In this document: positions 35,235-45,735 of the stretch, piece by piece
Layout of the letters: the number at the start of each line of letters is the position of its first letter
Position numbering within the stretch: the first letter of the stretch is position 1
Source: Agrypnia vestita
Lineage: Eukaryota; Arthropoda; Insecta; Trichoptera; Phryganeidae
Reading direction: 5' to 3'
Assembly: GCA_016648135.1 (NCBI GenBank)
Contig: JADDOH010001576.1
Coordinates: 81,709 to 145,708 of the forward strand
Length of the DNA stretch: 64,000 nt
Notes under the pieces: model-generated
What the model saw: only the letters and a program-made list of their open reading frames with translations
What the model was told of the DNA's origin: nothing
Database searches by the model: none
Program-made: the position numbers and the translations under genes

Positions 35235-35850
35235 CGTCCAAGAATGTTTATTTATTTTTTATTTATATCTTTATTTAGTTAATGATACATTGTTTATCAT
35301 TATCTAATATTTAAAAAAACATTATATATATGTACACTTATTAAATAATATTTCTGTTCATACATTTTCCATTGTTATGTGCCGTTTACATTCTTGTTTG
35401 AAGATGTTGATTCTGCTCAGCTTCCTCACATCTTCTGGCAGGCTATTTTACTAATTTATTCCCTTGTAGTAAATACAGTTTTGTGTGTTTGTCTTTTTTC
35501 TATTTGGAATACTTATTTTGTTTGCATTTCTTGTATTATGTCTATGTATCTCTGTGTTATATTTGATCTTATTTTTAAAATATTTTGGCATTTTGTCGTT
35601 TAATATTTTGTGAATGAATATCATTGTATTTAATTTAATCCTTGTTTTATATTAATCCAATTTAAATGTGAGAATATCTTTTTAATTTTGGAATATCTAT
35701 TTCTCTGTAGAATTTTCCTCATTGCTCTATTCTGTTGAATTTGTAATTTTTTTATATCTCCTTCATTACATAGGTACAACTTAGTGGGGCAATATTGAAA
35801 ATGAGGAGCAAAATGTTCGAACGTATTGTTGTCAGTATTAAACCAATTTT
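35235..35850 (-). pseudogene. LINE reverse-transcriptase C-terminal half
   Basis: The minus strand reads FAPHFQYCPTKLYLCNEGD, then IKKLQIQQNRAMRKILQRNR, FSHLNWINIKQGLN and IFIHKILNDKMPKYFKNKI. This is the IQNRAMRxIL and LxWLxIxQ order of LINE ORF2. Several stops. The T-rich end at 35240-35290 is its tail in antisense. Confidence 0.75.
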
Positions 35851-36080
35851 TTTCAGATTATTTTCAGAATACGACCGGATGGCTTAGAATCACCCATTGT
35901 GGACGACGAGGCAGTGTGTATCCAATATATTAATTTGTCACATTTCGCGCGTAATTCGTTTGCGGCGTTAGTGGGTGCCGGGGGTGCGGCAGGGCTGAGG
36001 GTTGGTAATGGCCAGGCTGGCCATCCCTTGACCGACAGCGTCAGCACATATTCCGTATCCGGTTGCATAATGCTCAATTA
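35851..36080. other. Unassigned exon-like GC-rich block
   Basis: Both strands are open. Plus: RPDGLESPIVDDEAVCIQYI, then SFAALVGAGGAAGLRVGNGQ, ending in a stop at 36081 after a polypyrimidine-AG. Minus: IMQPDTEYVLTLSVKGWPAW, faintly like a fibronectin-type-III strand. I cannot choose a strand or a family. Confidence 0.25.
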
Positions 36081-36125
36081 ACTAGCACAAAATTCTAAAT
36101 CACACGTTGATGCGTTTGATACTCA

Positions 36126-36152
36126 ATATATATATATATATATATATATAAG
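36126..36152. repeat. (TA)n microsatellite
   Basis: Pure TA run. Confidence 0.9.
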
Positions 36153-36499
36153 GGGCGATTCCGCTAGAGACGATTCTCGACATCAATTTTTAAATCACAG
36201 TATTAGTTACGTTTTTTGTTTCTTATACAAAGAAAAACGTCTAAATTTAATAAAAAAACTGTTATTTTGTACCTAAGTTAATATTTAAATTTTTGACACG
36301 CTTCGAAACATTGACATAAGAATTTTTGATTAAATCTGAAAATTGGTGCCTGGCAATACTTGCGCAAAACAGCTGTTACAATCAGTTTGCAGTTATATTT
36401 TACCAGCTAATTTTGTAGTGATAACATTCGTATACGTGTTCCCGCAAAAACATGTAAGCACCTGTCATGAGTTTTTTTTATATTATTGATTACAAGAAG

Positions 36500-37200
36500 C
36501 TATTATTAGCCTGTTGCACCCGCGATATAAAAGTTATAAAAGTTTGGTTTTCTCACAGAAATAATATGCTAACGTTTTGAAACTTTGTAAAAGTAAGAAG
36601 AAATCAAATATAGACTTAAATCAATCGTAATTAAGATTATGTTGTAAGTTGAATTGAAATAAACGTTAACTCAAATTGGTTGCACCCGCGATCGTGATAT
36701 TTGTATCGCGGGTGTAACATTTTTGACTCCTAACATTATGGTATCCTTTATTATATTTTATCGATTTATGAAGCCTCGAATGATAATATATGCTGTGTGT
36801 AATTAGTGATTTATATTTAATAGGTGTTTTTGTAACGATTTCACTCTTTTTTATAGAAAGATCAGTTAAAATGACAGAACAGCATCGGAAAGAGACTGCT
36901 TCACGGAAATATAAAATAAAACTGAAAGTAAATGCCGAACTTCATGCATACATCATCTCCATCGAAGGGTTTTTAATTCGAAACGAAGAGAAGTAATGAA
37001 AAGAAAAATGGAGGTAGATGAAGATTTGAAATTACTGACCAGAATCATATCAAAAGAAAGAATGCGGGCGACTAGAACGCGTCGTAAAGAAGAACAAATT
37101 CAAATAACAGGCGCTAGATACAGCAATCCTCTCATGTTGGGAAAAGCAGTGGTAAAAGGCATAGAAAATGACAGTGGCATAGAAGAAGAAAAGTAACAAA
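36500..37200 (+). other. Unassigned region with GTTGCACCCGCGAT repeats and two short frames
   Basis: GTTGCACCCGCGAT occurs at 36513 and 36679, and inverted (ATCGCGGGTGTAAC) at 36705. The frames at 36790-36996 and 36996-37196 overlap by one base (TAATG). They are charged, without signal or membrane segments: MTEQHRKETASRKYKIKLKV and MKRKMEVDEDLKLLTRIISK. No family recognised; a transposon origin is possible. Confidence 0.3.
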
Positions 37201-37219
37201 AATGTCGAATAAAGAAAAA

Positions 37220-37445
37220 GAATAAAGGATAATGTATTAGTGCAAATATTTAAAATTACACAGATTATTACCCAAATACTTCGATAACAGGATGAAACTA
37301 AATAAGGATTTTCATTCATATAATACAAGAGAAGGCGATAGCGTAAGACTTCAGAAGAAATATAAAAACAACTCACAAAATTGTCTAGGTCTTAAAATTT
37401 ACGATAGGCTGCCAAAAGCAATTTAAAACACAGTGAATAAAAACT
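37220..37445 (+). pseudogene. LINE C-terminal fragment
   Basis: The plus frame reads NTREGDSVRLQKKYKNNSQN, then CLGLKIYDRLPKAI and a stop. It is the same pattern as the minus-strand fragment at 54223-54489 (KGLKIFNSLPKEI). Confidence 0.65.
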
Positions 37446-37549
37446 AACCCATAAAAACATTTTTATTTTACTCCATTTCTCATTTACTAGTTGAAACAGG
37501 TTTGGCGCTTACCCCACGCGTTGGGCTTGAGTCGGGCGACGCTAAGAAA

Positions 37550-37749
37550 AGGGAGTAATAAAAATTTCGAAAAATCCAAAATTATACTATAATTATTAAT
37601 TTTTTAAAGCGTAAGATAATTTTTATCGTCGCCACGAGTCTACCAGCAAAGTTTCAGCTCGATTGGATCACGGAAAAGGGGTTAAAAATCGATCCAAAGT
37701 TTTTTCGACGGACAAGCAAGCAGACGCTACGAGTTAAATGAAAGGGAGT
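37550..37749. mobile_element. ACTCCC-terminus MITE, inverted, internally deleted
   Basis: Shares CGCCACGAGTC, GTTTCAGCTCGATTGGATCA and GCAAGCAGACGCTACGAGTT, ending AAAGGGAGT. The central part is missing. Confidence 0.75.
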
Positions 37750-38331
37750 AATAAAGAGGTTTAAATAAAAGTGCAAAAATTTTATTACAAAAACTTTTAA
37801 ATGCCTAGATTATGCAATGCAATATGTTTAAACGAAATCATGTTTGTATTCCCACCAAAATATGTTTAAATGAAATCATGTATGGAAATCCATTCTTAAC
37901 GACGGTAAAATCTTTTCAAAATCAGCCCCTAATAACTCGATTCCAAGTACAGACGCAGTAAATGAACAAATTAATATAACTAACAATAACGGAATTTCCA
38001 ACAATAATAGAAGAATTACCAGGTCACAAAGTAAATTCAGCAATTAGCCTCGCATTCGGCTTCACTTGGATCTCGACTTCTGGAGTGAACGGGTGTGCTT
38101 GCCATCAATTCAAAACAGAACTCGAAATACAAGGCGAAAAATCCCTTTGAAAATGGCCAGTGCTTTCTGTCCGAAACGTTGGGTACAATATAACAGTCTT
38201 TCTCAAGTCTACAATACGCGGGCTATCCTAGAAAATAATCCTTCATCTTTTACCCGCGAAAATCTTAATATATATATATATATTACTAAACATATTTTTC
38301 ATTTATTTAAGGAAACGAGTCCCGTGATATT

Positions 38332-38679
38332 TGATACGAAATAAATAAATGAAATAAAGAGAAACACACAAAAAAAAAATCACACAAAAACACACTGAAA
38401 AAGTAAACGCTGGAACCTGGATTCGAACCACGGACCTCTGTTCGGATTACTTCACCGAATAAGAATGGAATAATATAAATAAGTGAATTAATAATTCAAA
38501 GAGAAACATATAACTATCAAATATTGACGACTTGTTAAGTCGCTGGGATAGTGAAATTGGTAACACGCTGTGCGCGAAACACAGAGGTCCGTGGTTCGAA
38601 TCCAGGTTCCAGCATTTAATATTTCAGTTTTATTATTTGATATTTGTGTGTTTCTCTTTATTTCTTTTATTTATTTCGT

Positions 38680-38683
<4 letters not shown>
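38332..38683. mobile_element. Fold-back element with tRNA-like sequence in both arms
   Basis: Termini TGATACGAAATAAATAAA and TTTATTTATTTCGTATCA are inverted. The arms also share GAGAAACACACAAA and the block GGAACCTGGATTCGAACCAC, GGACCTCTG. The right arm has a full tRNA-like unit (38542-38613); the left arm has only its 3' half in reverse. Confidence 0.75.
38542..38613 (+). tRNA. tRNA-like sequence, probably pseudo or SINE-derived
   Basis: A 72-nt cloverleaf can be drawn. Acceptor GCTGGGA pairs with TTCCAGC. The D arm is GTG/CAC. The anticodon stem CTGTG/CACAG has a 7-nt loop CGCGAAA (CGA in the anticodon position). The T arm has TTCGAAT. Position 33 is G rather than U and the T stem has one mismatch. 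The position inside an inverted-repeat element argues against a working tRNA gene. Confidence 0.4.
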
Positions 38684-38717
<34 letters not shown>

Positions 38718-38884
38718 AAAAGAAAATAGGCGCGCCGACTGTGTCGTTGAGTTCAGAAGGTTCCGGAAAAACCTCCTCTAGAAAGTTCTGGAAGGAGAAG
38801 GTTCTAGAAAATTCGCGAAAGTTCTATGACGGTCCAAACAGTGCACTAAAAATCAACGCGTGCGAAGCCGCATGGCACTGCTAG
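38684..38884 (+). mobile_element. Helitron-like family 1, copy C (5'-truncated)
   Basis: After (TA)n the body GAAGGTTCCGGAAAAACCTC and AGTTCTGGAAGGAGAAGG continues to a mutated end GCCGCATGGCACTGCTAG before T. Confidence 0.65.
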
Positions 38885-39084
38885 TAATTACTATAAAAAT
38901 CAGTCACACGAAGCAAGACCAGCGATACATAATCTTTTGATTTATTCATGTTTCTCATTTAAACAATCAATTTATTTATTAATGTACCTATAATGTTTTG
39001 AAAATGTTCTATTATATTTTTAATTGCATATCTTATACCTTATAAAAATACCAGGTCACTATCATCTATAATTATTTATTAAAT

Positions 39085-39507
39085 AGTTTGCAGTGGAGAT
39101 GAGATCCCTTAGACGCATGTGTGCAAATTCATTTATGATAGAGTAAAGAATGAAGATTAGGAATTAGGAATGAATATAAAGCTGATCTTAGAATAATTCA
39201 TAGAATTAAAAAAGGGTCGCTCAGATGGTTTGGGCATGTTGAGCGAATGAATGAGGAAAGAATGGTAAGAAAGATATATAACGCGAGTGTCAGCTGGCCA
39301 GAAAGAGAGGGCGACCGCGAAAGACGTGGCATGGCCAGATTAACCAGATACTGGAAGATGGTCTCGTTAGAAGTCTCAACAACCATCGAGCTTGCATGCG
39401 AAGATGAATGTGGATGAGGCGAGAGTTGTATGTCAGGACAGAAGAGTGTTGCGCTATATCCTCTCTGCCTACCCCCACGGAAAAAGGCGTGATGGTAAGT
39501 AAGTTAG
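39085..39507 (+). pseudogene. RTE-type LINE 3' end
   Basis: Related to 29826-30235. The frames give EMRSLRRMC, then SLRWFGHVERMNEERMVRKI, RGRPRKTWHGQINQILEDGL and ending in SAYPHGKRRDG. Frameshifted near 39160 and 39410. Confidence 0.7.
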
Positions 39508-39514
39508 AATAAAA

Positions 39515-39962
39515 ATGTCCTTAGGTTTTCACGGCCGTTCAGAATCTTCTGTATATAGTTTTCTGGGATATTCTGCCGTGTATATGTGACCTCTCTGTCC
39601 AACGTTTCGGATCTCATTGCAGGGTCCATCATCAGGGCTGATGTGATGAGTGAGTGTTGAAGTGTAGGTTAAGTATTGCCTTGCAATACCGTACCGACAT
39701 CCGTTAGTAGATACATAACACACTATATCAAGACACACACACCCTGCTTTCGACCCGGTACTGCAATCCAGTACTTAACATAACACAATCTTAGAGACAC
39801 CCTGACTTCGGTACGGTATTGCAAGGCAATACTTAACCTACACTTCAACACTCACTCATCACATCAGCCCTGATGATGGACCCTGCAATGGGATCCGAAA
39901 CGTTGGCCAGAGAGGTCACATAAACACGGCAGAATATCCCAGAAAACTATTCACAGAAGTTA
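39515..39962. mobile_element. Head-to-head Penelope-like terminal repeats
   Basis: About 150 bp at 39548-39697 is the near-perfect complement of 39813-39962, separated by about 115 bp. Each arm contains CTGATGA, GGACCC with GGATCC, and GAAACGTTGG (39604-39635 minus; 39870-39901 plus). Outer sequence TTCACGGCCGTTCAGAATCT is shared with the Penelope copies at 40385 and 55436. Confidence 0.75.
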
Positions 39963-40384
39963 GAATAAGAATTTTAAGGTTATTTAGTACCCCTTTCGGG
40001 AACAAGAGTGTTAAATTAACATGAACCGGAAGTATTAAATGCCTTGTTTTGTGATGTTATATAATTGATGATAATATTCAGAAGCCTTTTAATTTTTAAT
40101 TGATGGTGATTTAGTTCTCTTTGATGGTATTTAAATAAGATAAAAGCAAATTCTCAAAGACGGAATCAGGAAAATATTACACAGCACGTTTTGCCGATTA
40201 AGCTCGTTTGAAATTCCCATGTTAAATATAAATCTGTCGTATCGTCTCATTTCGCAAACGTAATGTGAAATAGTTATTAAATATTATTGTTTAATTAAGA
40301 GTAAATTGAATGACTATGTACCAGAGCTCAATAGGCTTTCCAACAGAGTTTTAAATGAGACAAAACCTGTTAATTGTTGATATA

Positions 40385-40915
40385 ATTAATAAGAACCTAT
40401 CAAGTTTGTGTTTACTGGGGTATTATGCCGTGTTGTTACGACCTTTCGGGCCGACGTTTCAGATCCCACTGCAGGGCTGATGTGTTGTTGTGAATGTTGG
40501 CGTTGTGGTTAAGTATTGGCTTGCAATACCGTGCCAAAGTCATGATGTGTTGTATTGCGTTGTGTGTATGATTCATCTGTTGTCTGATCACTATCTCTGC
40601 GGAGTCTGCGAAGAGAATGACTTTGAAGCGCCGGATACCAAGATGTTTTTAATTTGAGACCATCATCTCTATTAATATTTATCGGGTGCTTGTAGATTTC
40701 TAGTGCTTCCTTGATAAGACGCGCATGGTGACTCTTGGGCTTTCCGAGGATTTTCGGTTCGAATGCAAAATGATGGTCGGTATCCAGAAAATGCTCAGCC
40801 AGTGCTGATTTTTCTGGATGCCCCGATGATGGACCCTGCAATGTCGGCCCGAAAGGTCATAATACCCCAGTAAACACAAACTTGAAGATTCTGAGTGGCC
40901 ATGAAAACCTAAGAA
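40385..40915 (-). pseudogene. Penelope-like element, C-terminal coding remnant
   Basis: The minus frame reads AEHFLDTDHHFAFEPKILGK, then SHHARLIKEALEIYKHP and DGLKLKTSWYPALQSHS. This is the conserved end of the GIY-YIG region of Penelope proteins. The ends carry AAGTTTGTGTTTACTGGGGT and its complement (40862 on). Motif copies near 40443 and 40822 are decayed. Confidence 0.75.
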
Positions 40916-40984
40916 CATTCTTAATAAGAACGTACTTTGTTTTCACCACTATTTTGTTGAAAATACTAATATGTTAAGGCCTCT

Positions 40985-41260
40985 TCATCAGGATACGACG
41001 TATACTAAAAATTCTTCTTCTTCCTTGGCTGTTGGGGTCGGCTCTTCTCCTTCTCGGGCTGTATCTTCTTCGGTTCTGGGAATCGAGGTATCGAGGCCGT
41101 TTCTCTGCAGGATTTTGGAGCATTGAGTCATCCAGGAGTTCTTTGGTCTTCCTCTGGATGACTGTCGATGAGGCTCCACAAACGTTGCCTGCTTCACCGT
41201 GTGGTCTGATGGTCTCCGTCTTATGTGCCCGTACCATCGTTCATGTCCGTTACAGCTAAG
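40985..41260 (-). pseudogene. RTE-like LINE C-terminal remnant
   Basis: The minus frames give GHIRRRPSDHTVKQATFVEP, then SSRGRPKNSWMTQCSKILQR. GHxxRRP and RGRPKxxW mark an RTE-like ORF2 end. One frameshift near 41200. Confidence 0.6.
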
Positions 41261-41261
41261 C

Positions 41262-41560
41262 TACCACGAATGCGTGAACTTTAAATCCTATATTCTTTAT
41301 AATCAATTCTGGGCAACTTCTAAAGATTTCAATGTAGTTTTGAATGCACCACCCCATTAGATAATACCATATTGTAAAACTGACCGGACTAGAGCGTAAT
41401 ATAGTGTAATAGTAGTAATAGTGTCTTTAACAATTTTATTCCTAAAATATTTCTTATTTCAATAAATACATATATGAGTTTTTTCATTCTTTCTACAGTT
41501 TTATCGATTTGTATTTTCCATTTAATATTAGAGTCAACTATTATTTCTAAATATTAATAC
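41262..41560 (-). pseudogene. LINE reverse-transcriptase fragment
   Basis: The minus strand reads WKIQIDKTVERMKKLIYVFI, then EIRNILGIKLLKTLLLLLHY and SGQFYNMVLSNGVVHSKLH. This is the post-palm region of LINE ORF2, with a few stops. Confidence 0.6.
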
Positions 41561-41567
41561 TATTTTT

Positions 41568-42062
41568 ACTCCCTTTATATTAACTCGTAACGTATGCTTG
41601 CTTGCTTGCCTGCTTGCCGTCGAAAAAACTTTTCCCGTGATCCAATCGAGCTGAAACTTGGCAAGTAGACTCGTGGCGACAATCAAGAAGATCTATCAAA
41701 TTTTCGTTAAAAAATTAATAATTATAGTATAATTTCGGATTTTTAGAAATTTTATTGGTTTTTTAAAATTTGAATCATTAGAAAAGTTTGATTACTAGCA
41801 TAGCGGCCCGATAACGTCGCGGAATATTTTCTAAATTTGAATTACTCCGTCGGTATACATAATAGGTACTTCACTACGAATGTCGAAAATCTAAATTGAC
41901 TGACAAATGTTTTTAGAATTTAATCTTCAAAGCATGAAGTGTCTTATCAAAGCTCAAAACATCTGACATTTTAGAAATATATTAAATTACTGTAAGTTTA
42001 GTGTTGTGTTATATGTTTTAATTCGTCTTTAATTGTTGTTATATTTTACAAAGAAAGGGAGC
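41568..42062. mobile_element. ACTCCC-terminus MITE, copy 3
   Basis: Full-length copy: starts ACTCCCTTTATATTAACTCG, ends CAAAGAAAGGGAGC. Confidence 0.85.
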
Positions 42063-42097
42063 ATAATAAAAACTTCGTTTTTATGTGTTTCTTTTTT

Positions 42098-42480
42098 ACT
42101 TCCTTTCTTTTAACTCGTGGCGTCTGCTCGCTTGCTTGACGAAAAAACTTTGGATAGATTTTTAACCCTTTTCCCGTGATCCAATCGAGCTGAAACTTTG
42201 CAAGGAGACTCATGGCAACGATAAAGAAGATTTATCAAATATTCGTTAAAAAAAAATAATTATAGTATAATTTTGGATTTTTCAAATTTTTAATGGTTTT
42301 TCATCCAACTTAGTAAGTTGAATGGAGAATCCGACGCATGTGGTGGACACGAAACCCGAAAATGAGAAAGGTAGTATTGTAAAAACTTGGTTTTTATGGG
42401 TTACTTTTTACTTCCTTTCTTTTAATTCGTAGCGTCTGCTTGTCGCTTGTCTGCCGAAAAAACTTTGGATCGATTTTTAA
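42098..42480. mobile_element. Two further partial ACTCCC MITE copies in tandem
   Basis: The first begins ACTTCCTTTCTTTTAACTCG at 42098 and loses its centre before an AAAACTTGGTTTTTATGGGT end near 42400. The second begins near 42410 and stops near 42480. With 41568-42062 this makes three units head to tail. Confidence 0.7.
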
Positions 42481-42509
42481 TAGATAATACGAGAGTGTGG
42501 TGGACTATG

Positions 42510-42840
42510 AATGAGTATAGATATATATATATATATATATATAGAGAGTGAGGCTCCGTGTGTTTTTCCGAGAAACGATTCTCGACGAATTTCGTTGAAT
42601 TCTCATTCAACGTCATCAGGAGGACGACCTTTACCCGCGGAGGCAGAGGGCGGACTGATTACTGCTTTCGAGGGCGTAGATTATATGCACTTTGTTCGGA
42701 CTGATTAGGTGCCGCTTCCCAGGGCGTGGAGTGTTCTCTTCTCCTACAATAGAGGTCGCCAGTGTGCAATATGCACTAGTTACGTCGGCGGATTTTACTG
42801 TGACTTCTCTCAAGGGTTGAATCAATGGCGTAATTTTCAT
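42510..42840. mobile_element. Penelope-like terminal region
   Basis: A (TA)n run at 42519-42543 is followed by GTTTTTCCGAGAAACGATTC. On the minus strand a core at 42590-42619 reads CTGATGA, then GTTGAAT with ATTCAAC, then GAAA. It is related to 18659-18835. Confidence 0.5.
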
Positions 42841-43232
42841 GTATAATCATTGTCTATTTTAGTGTCGTCATTGACATATTATGAGGGGTACCTAATCTCT
42901 TTTATCGTTTCGTTATACATCCTGCGTATTATCATTCCCCTGTGGACAAAATCCAGTAATAATATTCCGAAGACCAATAGACCTTTATTTGCTAATTTTC
43001 AGACCTCTCAGCCACCAGAAACACCACAATTGTTTGAAATTCTTCAACAAAGTTTAAAGTTTACACGGTTCCAGGCAATAGAGCAGTGACACCTTGCACA
43101 CGGAATGAGCTACGTTGCCACATTTGCTGAATTTCGCATAATGTCGCTCGTTCGTCTGCTTTATCGTCCACTGGCTTATGAAAATAATACGACAGATTTT
43201 TTTCATGGGAGCAACACAAAAGAATCTACGGT

Positions 43233-43990
43233 TAAGAGACCCCAGTACACGATTTTCGTATTTGCTCTCGATTTGCTAAATTTAACGTAAACTTATTAAA
43301 TCATTTTGCAAAACCCATAGTAAAGCTCCGTAAAATTTCATATTTTGGTCATACAATGAGAGGCGAAAAGTACTCCATCCTTCAGCTCGTCATGAAGGGG
43401 AAGATTGAGGGTCGCAGAGGGGTCGGAAGGAGGCGGCATTCCTGGCTTCGAAACATCCGAGAGTGGACCGGGATAAGAAGCGTGGAAGAGCTGTTCCGCA
43501 CTGCCCTGGACAGGGAAACTTTCTCCCAGATGATCGCCGACATATGAAGAAGAAGAAAACCCATAGCTAAACAGGCTTTTAATCAATTTTATTATGATAG
43601 ATCCATTTACTCTCGAAGCATTTCCTTAAAAAAATAAGGACAAATATATTGTTATTTAAATTTTATTATTTTTCAAACGTTATACAATCAATTTGTAAAT
43701 AAAATATATGGTCTTTATTTGAAAATATAGAGATTTAGTGTACCAAAGATAACTCTATCGCATGATCACTAAAATAGTGTTTCGGGGTTATAATTTTTTT
43801 AATGTTATAGCAATATATTTGTTAATATTTTTTTAAGGAAATGCTTCAAGAGTGATTGGATCGATCATAATAAAATTGATTAAAAGCCTGTTTAGCTATG
43901 GGTTTTGCAAAATGATTTAATAAGTTTACGTTAAATTTAGCAAATCGATAGCAAATACGAAAATCATGTACTGGGGCCTCTTAAACCCGA
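43233..43990. mobile_element. Long fold-back element, left arm split by an RTE insertion
   Basis: Left arm (43233-43320 plus 43567-43640) and right arm (about 43830-43990) are inverted copies. GATTTTCGTATTTGCT, TTTAACGTAAACTTATTAAA and GCTAAACAGGCTTTTAATCA find their complements on the right. Removing 43321-43555 and one copy of AAAACCCATAG restores collinearity. Confidence 0.8.
43321..43555 (+). pseudogene. Short RTE insertion with 11-bp target duplication
   Basis: The frame reads ISYFGHTMRGEKYSILQLVM, then GRRRHSWLRNIREWTG and MIADI, a stop. This is the BovB-like C-terminus, then AGAAGAAG. AAAACCCATAG flanks it at 43310-43320 and 43556-43566. Confidence 0.88.
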
Positions 43991-44229
43991 CAATTCAACA
44001 CATGAAAGACCTTCGCCATAAACTGAACAAATTGTCTCGGATCTGTGCCAAAATTGAATGAAAAATGTGATTGAAATAATTCGTATGCGAGATGTACGAT
44101 ATTATTTTTTCACAGTATGTGTCATGGCCATGGGAGGAATGAAAGAAAAAAAAAACAATCTAATAAGCGATTTATTATCTTATATAAATTAACCATTCAA
44201 TGTACAAAGTCACTTATAAAACGAATTAA

Positions 44230-44480
44230 ACTCAACGCTATTTTTAAATTACACTATTTAGCAGTATATCACTCGTAAAAAACACTTTATTATAGCTGGA
44301 TAACACGTTCACTAGAACGTTCCATCCAATTCTCGCTCGTAGTATTTATCGCATTTATTTTCAACGCCAATTGGTACTTCGCTCAATTATTCGATTTACT
44401 TATCGCTTCGCAATTCACGGCTGGCCCTAGTGGACATCGTCTCGCGCGTACTTCGCGGCCGATTTTGCACTAAATTCGCG
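44230..44480. repeat. Dispersed repeat, related to 9040-9460
   Basis: ATATCACTCGTAAAAAACAC, TTTATTATAGCTGGATAACA and later AATTCACGGCTGGCC match the 9 kb copy in order. Confidence 0.55.
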
Positions 44481-45047
44481 TATTCACGCACATGTGTGTT
44501 TATTTTATTTTGTTATGCTTTCTTATGTATAAATTTTAACGCTACTTTGTAAGACCGGCAGCATGGTCTTAAAACAATTTCAACTTGGAAACGATTGAGT
44601 AGGACTGATAAGGAAGCTTTTGCTATTAGAACGGTCCCGGGTAAGTGCTGGGTACTGGATATTCACTGTTGTTCTTTCTTATTATTTCATTTTTTTGTGT
44701 TGAAAGCTTTATAAGCTTTCAGGGTGGAAGAATGGTGTGGCCGATATGGGAGGGGGGGGGATGGTGGTAGAGTATGGACCACATTGGGGTTAAGTCTTCT
44801 TACTTCCTCAAATGCCGAAATCCAAAACTCTAAAATCCATCCTATTACCGCGACGCCTTGATAACGCAAATTGCACTACAGTTCTAGGCTAAATCCAAGA
44901 TAATGGTCCCATTGCATATACAACGAAAATGCTAATAACAAAATGAAAGATAATTTACGTTTAAATAGTAAGTATTAAATAAGATATTACACTTTAAAGT
45001 TTCGAAAAATGCACTGCATATTTTGACATTTCATAGGCAATATATGA
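44481..45047. other. Unassigned intergenic
   Basis: No family recognised. Contains a run of nine G near 44752. Confidence 0.35.
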
Positions 45048-45100
45048 GGTTAGGTTGGGTTATTAGGTTTGGTTAGGTTAGGTTCTTAGGTTTGGTTTGT
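45048..45100. repeat. Interstitial telomere-like GGTTAG/TTAGG run
   Basis: GAGGTTAGGTTGGGTTATTA and GGTTAGGTTAGGTTCTTAGG show degenerate TTAGG units, the insect telomere repeat. Too short and impure to be a telomere. Confidence 0.6.
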
Positions 45101-45135
45101 TTAATTTAGATTACAATTATTTTAGTTAGATCAAA

Positions 45136-45400
45136 TTAACAGGACATTAAATTATATAGTGTAATACTTATTTTCGTTGCATGAACAACGGGACCATATT
45201 CTTGGATTATTTCCTGTTCCGCTTTTTTTGAAATTATAACCGCACGCAACGCTAAACGCAAGATTTTGAACCGCTTCAATTGCGTGGAAAAATATCGCAA
45301 CGTATCGCCACCCGCAAGTTGCAGGCTTAGGTCATAGTTAGAAAATAACGGTCTCATTCTGAGAAACCCACTTCTTGCCATCTCTATTGGAGCTTTTACT
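45136..45400 (-). other. Unassigned exon-like frame
   Basis: The minus frame, about 81 codons from its first Met, reads FLRMRPLFSNYDLSLQLAGG, then DTLRYFSTQLKRFKILRLAL and RAVIISKKAEQEIIQEYGPV. It is basic and hydrophobic, better balanced than random frames here. No family recognised. Confidence 0.25.
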
Positions 45401-45544
45401 TCTTGAGCTGGATCCCAGTTCTCGTTTAGTAGTTGTATTGCGTGACTCTTTCTTTTGGTTCTATTTTTTATAGTTATTTTTAATTGATGTAAGTGATCTT
45501 TTTGATGCTATTAACAGTTTTTTTCGCGAGTGTTTATCTTCAGG

Positions 45545-45735
45545 CCACACTTGTTACTTGCTTCATTCAAGTTTTTTACTAGTATTTGAAGGTCTTGGGT
45601 CTGCAAATAGTACTGTATCGTCCGCAAATCTAATATTATTTAATGGTTTTCCATTTACCACTATCCCTAGAGCAGTATCACATAGGGCTTCCTTAAATAT
45701 TCACTCGGAGTACAGATTAAATAATCCATCTTTAG
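45545..45735 (-). pseudogene. LINE reverse-transcriptase palm fragment with FADD box
   Basis: The minus frame reads GIVVNGKPLNNIRFADDTVL, then FADPRPSNTSKKLE. FADD is the catalytic box (YADD/FADD) and VNG-x-xNNIRxADDT is typical of RTE/BovB-like enzymes. Flanking frames are broken. Confidence 0.75.

Noticed and set aside
38542..38613. Functional tRNA gene
   Set aside because: G at position 33, a T-stem mismatch and location inside a fold-back repeat favour a pseudo-tRNA or SINE origin.
40322..41000. Bacterial-type GIY-YIG nuclease gene from horizontal transfer
   Set aside because: Companion terminal repeats and two related copies show it is a Penelope-like retroelement.
45048..45100. True telomere or chromosome end
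   Set aside because: Only a few impure TTAGG units, embedded in internal sequence.
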